A stretch of DNA of 64,000 nt, taken from positions 22,903,364 through 22,967,363 of the forward strand of contig NC_068977.1 in assembly GCF_016808095.1 (NCBI RefSeq), read 5' to 3'. The DNA is from Vigna angularis (taxonomy: Eukaryota > Streptophyta > Magnoliopsida > Fabales > Fabaceae). The notes below the pieces were generated by a model, which ran no database searches, had not been told where the DNA came from, and was given only the letters and a program-made list of their open reading frames with translations. The translations under genes and the position numbers were made by a program. Shown here piece after piece: positions 60,690 to 64,000 of this stretch (position 1 is the stretch's first letter; the number at the start of each line of letters is the position of its first letter).

Positions 60690-61175
60690 TTTTCCAACGG
60701 TACAAAAAAGATGAGATTTAGCGACGGTCTTAGTTTGTCAGAAACAACCAAAATCTGTCGGTAATAGGACATTACCGATGACTTAACGACGGTCATATAT
60801 TCGTCGCTAAATTGTTTATCGGTAACCATTACCGACGGCCTTTGTCTTCGATAATTACCGACGGTCACCTCACCACCACCAACCGAAGAAGGAAACCAAT
60901 GTTGATTGGGAGCAAAGGAGAAATGATTTTCGCGGACTCAAGTGGTTCGGGAACGAATAAAGGGAGTAGTGCTCGAAGAAAGAAAGTAGGGCTTGAAGAA
61001 GTGAAATTAGCAGAGGGAAAACCCAAATTGTTATTTCATATAGTTGACCCACTTACCAATGGGCAGAGTCCTTCGGTAAATAAAATTGTCATTACCGATG
61101 GTCTAAATCCTTCGGTACGTTACTACTCTAGAGACCCTCAGTAAATCCTTCGGAAAACGTAATTTACCGACGGTC
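60690..61175. mobile_element. Non-autonomous DNA element fragment with (A)CCGACGG repeats
   Basis: CCGACGG or CGACGGTC words, in both orientations, are at about 60720, 60764, 60787, 60832, 60855 and 61165, and related CCGATGG and TCCTTCGGTA words lie between 61060 and 61150. Such clusters are typical of subterminal repeats. No transposase is present and the ends were not defined. Confidence 0.45.
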
Positions 61176-61643
61176 CTATAGTTGCAATATCTTCTTCAAG
61201 ATATTTAATTTCTTCTGTCAGATTTTTACAAGATTAACATTCAAAAAACTTCCCTTTTAATTAAGTTCCACAACCATAAGATAATTTGCAAATCATATAC
61301 AAACCTTCTAAACCATTTTAAGGTTTGTATTCTCTTCTACCTATTTAACTTCATTTTTTAACCATCTATTTTCTCCTTTTATCATATTGTTTTCAAAAGA
61401 TAGCCTTTGGGATTTTTCACGCATTTCATTGAAAGCATAAAAATTGTCCTCTATTAAGAAATTGGAAAGAATTACCTACACTTCCAGTTTTTTATATTTG
61501 GTTAGTAAGCGAGCGAAGGTTTGCTTCTTCTCCACTTGTGCTTGATTCATTGATGAATGATGCATTCCCATGCAAATATATACTTGAGTCACAAGATCCT
61601 CTTCTTCCTCAAGTTTCAGAACACAAAATGGATCTATTAAAAT

Positions 61644-64000
61644 TAGGGGTGGGCAAACTGCACTATTTGCACTGTACTATAAACCCATTACAATTAACTA
61701 TAAAATAGTTCAAAAAAAACTGAACTGAACTAAAAAATAGTTCAAAAAAACTGAACTGAACTTTTTTTTAGTTTAGTTAACTACAATACAGTTTAGTAAA
61801 CTGTTTTGTGAAAACAGTTCAGAATTAAAGCTAAATGATACTGAAAACAGTTTTCAATTACAGTTCTCAATTAAAGCTAAACATAAGAGTTTTCATTCCC
61901 ATAAGAGTTGCTTCTTCTGATCTCCACACATTATTTTCTGCTTTGTATGATCTCCATCAACAGAGTCTCCACCTCCATCTTCAAACACTTTATCTCTCTG
62001 TTATACTTGCTTGGGAAAAACCTACACACACAGATGAAAAAGGGTGGGGGACAGGGACAGACAAATGCTTTCAGATAAAACAATAAAGATGGAATAAGAC
62101 CGACACAACCATAATGCTAACCATGGAATAACAAATATAAATGTGATTATTCACATGCTTCGGGATAAAAAAGCAAGGAATCCAATCCACATTTCTATCT
62201 CGTACATAACCAAACACTGCATGTAGAATTAGAATAGCACAAAGTTAATCTATAATTGTTACAGTTTTCGCGTTTCTAAACGTGCTTTTTTCTTTTTTTT
62301 TTAACTTTTTTTTTAACTTTTTGACGAGTTTCTAACACGCCATGGATCTTTTTGTGAAGAGAAATCAAAAGGGTGGCTTAAAAAAGAGTTTGAGGTGAGA
62401 AACCTGCTTCTGGGGAAGCAAAGATGACGGCAATGCTTGAGCACAAAAATTACTCTACAGACACATATTTACTAAATCAGTTGGCAAGTTATTGCACCAT
62501 TATTATTGGTTTTCAAATTCTGGAGAATATGCCACCAATGCTTTCCAAAAGTTTCTCTCCCTGTAAACAAAGTAAAGACAGATAAAAAGAAATCCAGATT
62601 CAGAATACAAATTCAGAAACTAAATTCAATTTCAAGACACAGAACGGAGGACAAAAACTAATTCAGATTATCCCCCATTTTAACAAAAATTGAATGTGAT
62701 ATGCAATATGTTTTGATAAAAGGAAAATAATGAATAAAGGTTATAAGATTGTTCTTTATATTCATAGGGTATCAAACTTTAGCGAGAACTTTGAACTTAG
62801 TACTGTTGTTGACATTGACAATACAATTGGGATAAAATGCAAATACAGTACCATAATACTGTGGCACTGTTTTTCAACAAAAATTGGCCCTTTTCCAAGA
62901 CACTAAGTTATATTGATGATGAATGTCATGAAAAGAAAATATGCTCAATTGGTTTCCTTCCAAATAACTTCCATTTGAGGTATCAGCTTGGTAGAAAAGC
63001 TACAAAGATGGTAGATAAAATCATAGAAGATGGACTTTGGGAAAAGAAATTTCACATAGTTTCGTATCAAGAATACCCATCCCATGATTATGCTATTTCA
63101 AACAATGGTTATGTGAGCCTTGCATCTAGAACTAGAACATTGGAGATGATTATGAAAGCATTGGAAGACTCAACAATAGACATGATTGGAGTTTATGGGC
63201 GTTCTAGTATGGGTAAGACCTTTTTAGTTAAAGAAATTGCTAAGAAATCTAAAGAAAAGTTGTTCAAGAGAGTGATCATAGCAAATATTATAGAAAATCC
63301 TGATTTCGAAAAAATTCAAGGACAAATTGCTGGCATGCTAGATATGACATTGGAAGAGAAAAATGAGTTTACTAGAGCAAATTGTATTCGAAAGAAGTTA
63401 AAGAAAGAAAAAAAGAACACCCTTATTATCTCTCCACGTACAAGCAATCGTTACAAGATGTCTAACAAAATGTTTGAACAACTAAGAATACATTTAAAAA
63501 ATGTTTGAACAACAGGAAAAACATTCGTACCTTAGGGTTCCAAATTTGCTTATCTTTTCCAGTTAAAGGAAAACCGTTCTCAGAATCTTCGACGATGGTG
63601 GTAGAACCTTCGATAGTTCGGCGACGGCAGAGTGCGGCAAAGCCTTCGATAGCGGCGAGCCTTCGACGACGGCGAACCTTCGGCAATGGTAACCTCGACG
63701 GCAACGAACCTTCAACAACGGTAACCTCGGCGGCAGCCTTCAACAACGACAACCTTCAACAGCAGCAGCGAATGAGTGGGATGAACAAGATGTAAGGCAG
63801 AAAGCAAATGAAGTCGTGATTGGGAACACAGATATAAACCTAAACTATAGTTAACTGCACTGAATGTAAAATAGTTCAGTATTTTTAAACTGTATTATTA
63901 ATTAGTTTAATTAGTTTTTAGTTAACAATATTATTAAATTTTTAAGTTAAAAAAAGTATGGATTAACTATAGTTTAAGTATTTTAAGTTAACTTTGTCCA
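61644..64000. mobile_element. Likely hAT-type element (left end to window edge) enclosing an NB-ARC fragment
   Basis: TAGGGGTGGGCAAACTG at 61644 resembles the common end of plant hAT elements. Dense GTTCA/TGAAC and AACTATA words at 61680-61860 recur at 63840-63990 (ACTATAGTTAACTGCACTG, AAATAGTTCAG), and the window ends with TTAACTTTGTCCA, close to the complement of the first end. No transposase seen; the true right end may lie beyond the window. Confidence 0.5.
62895..63508 (+). pseudogene. NB-ARC (CC-NBS-LRR resistance protein) fragment
   Basis: One open frame (62837-63508) holds the coiled-coil to NB-ARC junction (RYQLGRKATKMVDKII, 62985-63032) and a Walker A site (GVYGRSSMGKTFLVKEIAKK, about 63187-63246; GxxxxGKT kept). 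The RNBS-A-like part follows (LFKRVIIANIIENPDFEKIQGQIAGML). It stops at LKKEKKNTLII; the kinase-2 DD and everything after it is replaced by SPRTSN. Known: NB-ARC domains bind ADP/ATP in plant immune receptors. This piece has no proper start, no kinase-2 and no LRR, so I call it a captured or truncated fragment. Confidence 0.85.

Overview
The window is nuclear DNA from a flowering plant, most likely a papilionoid legume close to Phaseolus or Vigna. This rests on a legume-style SPPPP-YYYH extensin, a nuclear-speckle RNA-binding protein closely resembling the Medicago RBP1/NSR family, an NB-ARC fragment of a legume-type CC-NBS-LRR gene, an AT-rich background and a TRIM family that I recognise from legumes. 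The species call is inference. I saw no bacterial, organellar, rRNA or tRNA genes.

Only two host genes look functional, both on the minus strand. The first is a single-exon extensin (6269-7606). The second is a six-exon RRM gene whose CDS runs from 45829 down to 31525, 256 codons plus a stop. Its first five exons lie at 42882-45829 and its last coding exon at 31525-31628, so intron 5 is about 11.25 kb. That intron holds a nest of degenerate elements: an old Ty1/copia element, two TRIM-like elements, two younger internally deleted copia elements and two hAT-like elements.

Most of the rest is transposon. Positions 1-3784 hold a Ty3/gypsy gag remnant and two long terminal repeats arranged head to head. 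A copia remnant on the minus strand lies at about 10430-12780. A decayed CACTA (En/Spm) element at about 15629-23938 carries a TNP2-type transposase, a second En/Spm-type protein and an Ulp1/C48-like protease domain. A second CACTA element at 47307-59692, with a 3-bp CAA target duplication, reads on the minus strand with the same gene order. Inserted inside its transposase gene is a third CACTA element (52840-56853, TGG target duplication). It has no transposase but carries exon-intron pieces of a dienelactone hydrolase gene, so it looks like a gene-capturing Pack-CACTA. The right end (61644 to the window edge) looks like one end of a hAT-type element enclosing a fragment of an NB-ARC resistance gene.

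The stretches between these features (3785-6100, 7650-10100, 13100-15600, 23940-31500, 45900-47300, 59700-60660) are AT-rich. They contain many (AT)n or compound (AT)n(GT)n microsatellites, and I could support no gene in them. The main story is layered transposition: insertions inside insertions with target duplications that still allow the order of events to be read, two element types carrying host gene pieces, and a host gene whose large intron has apparently taken in much of this load.
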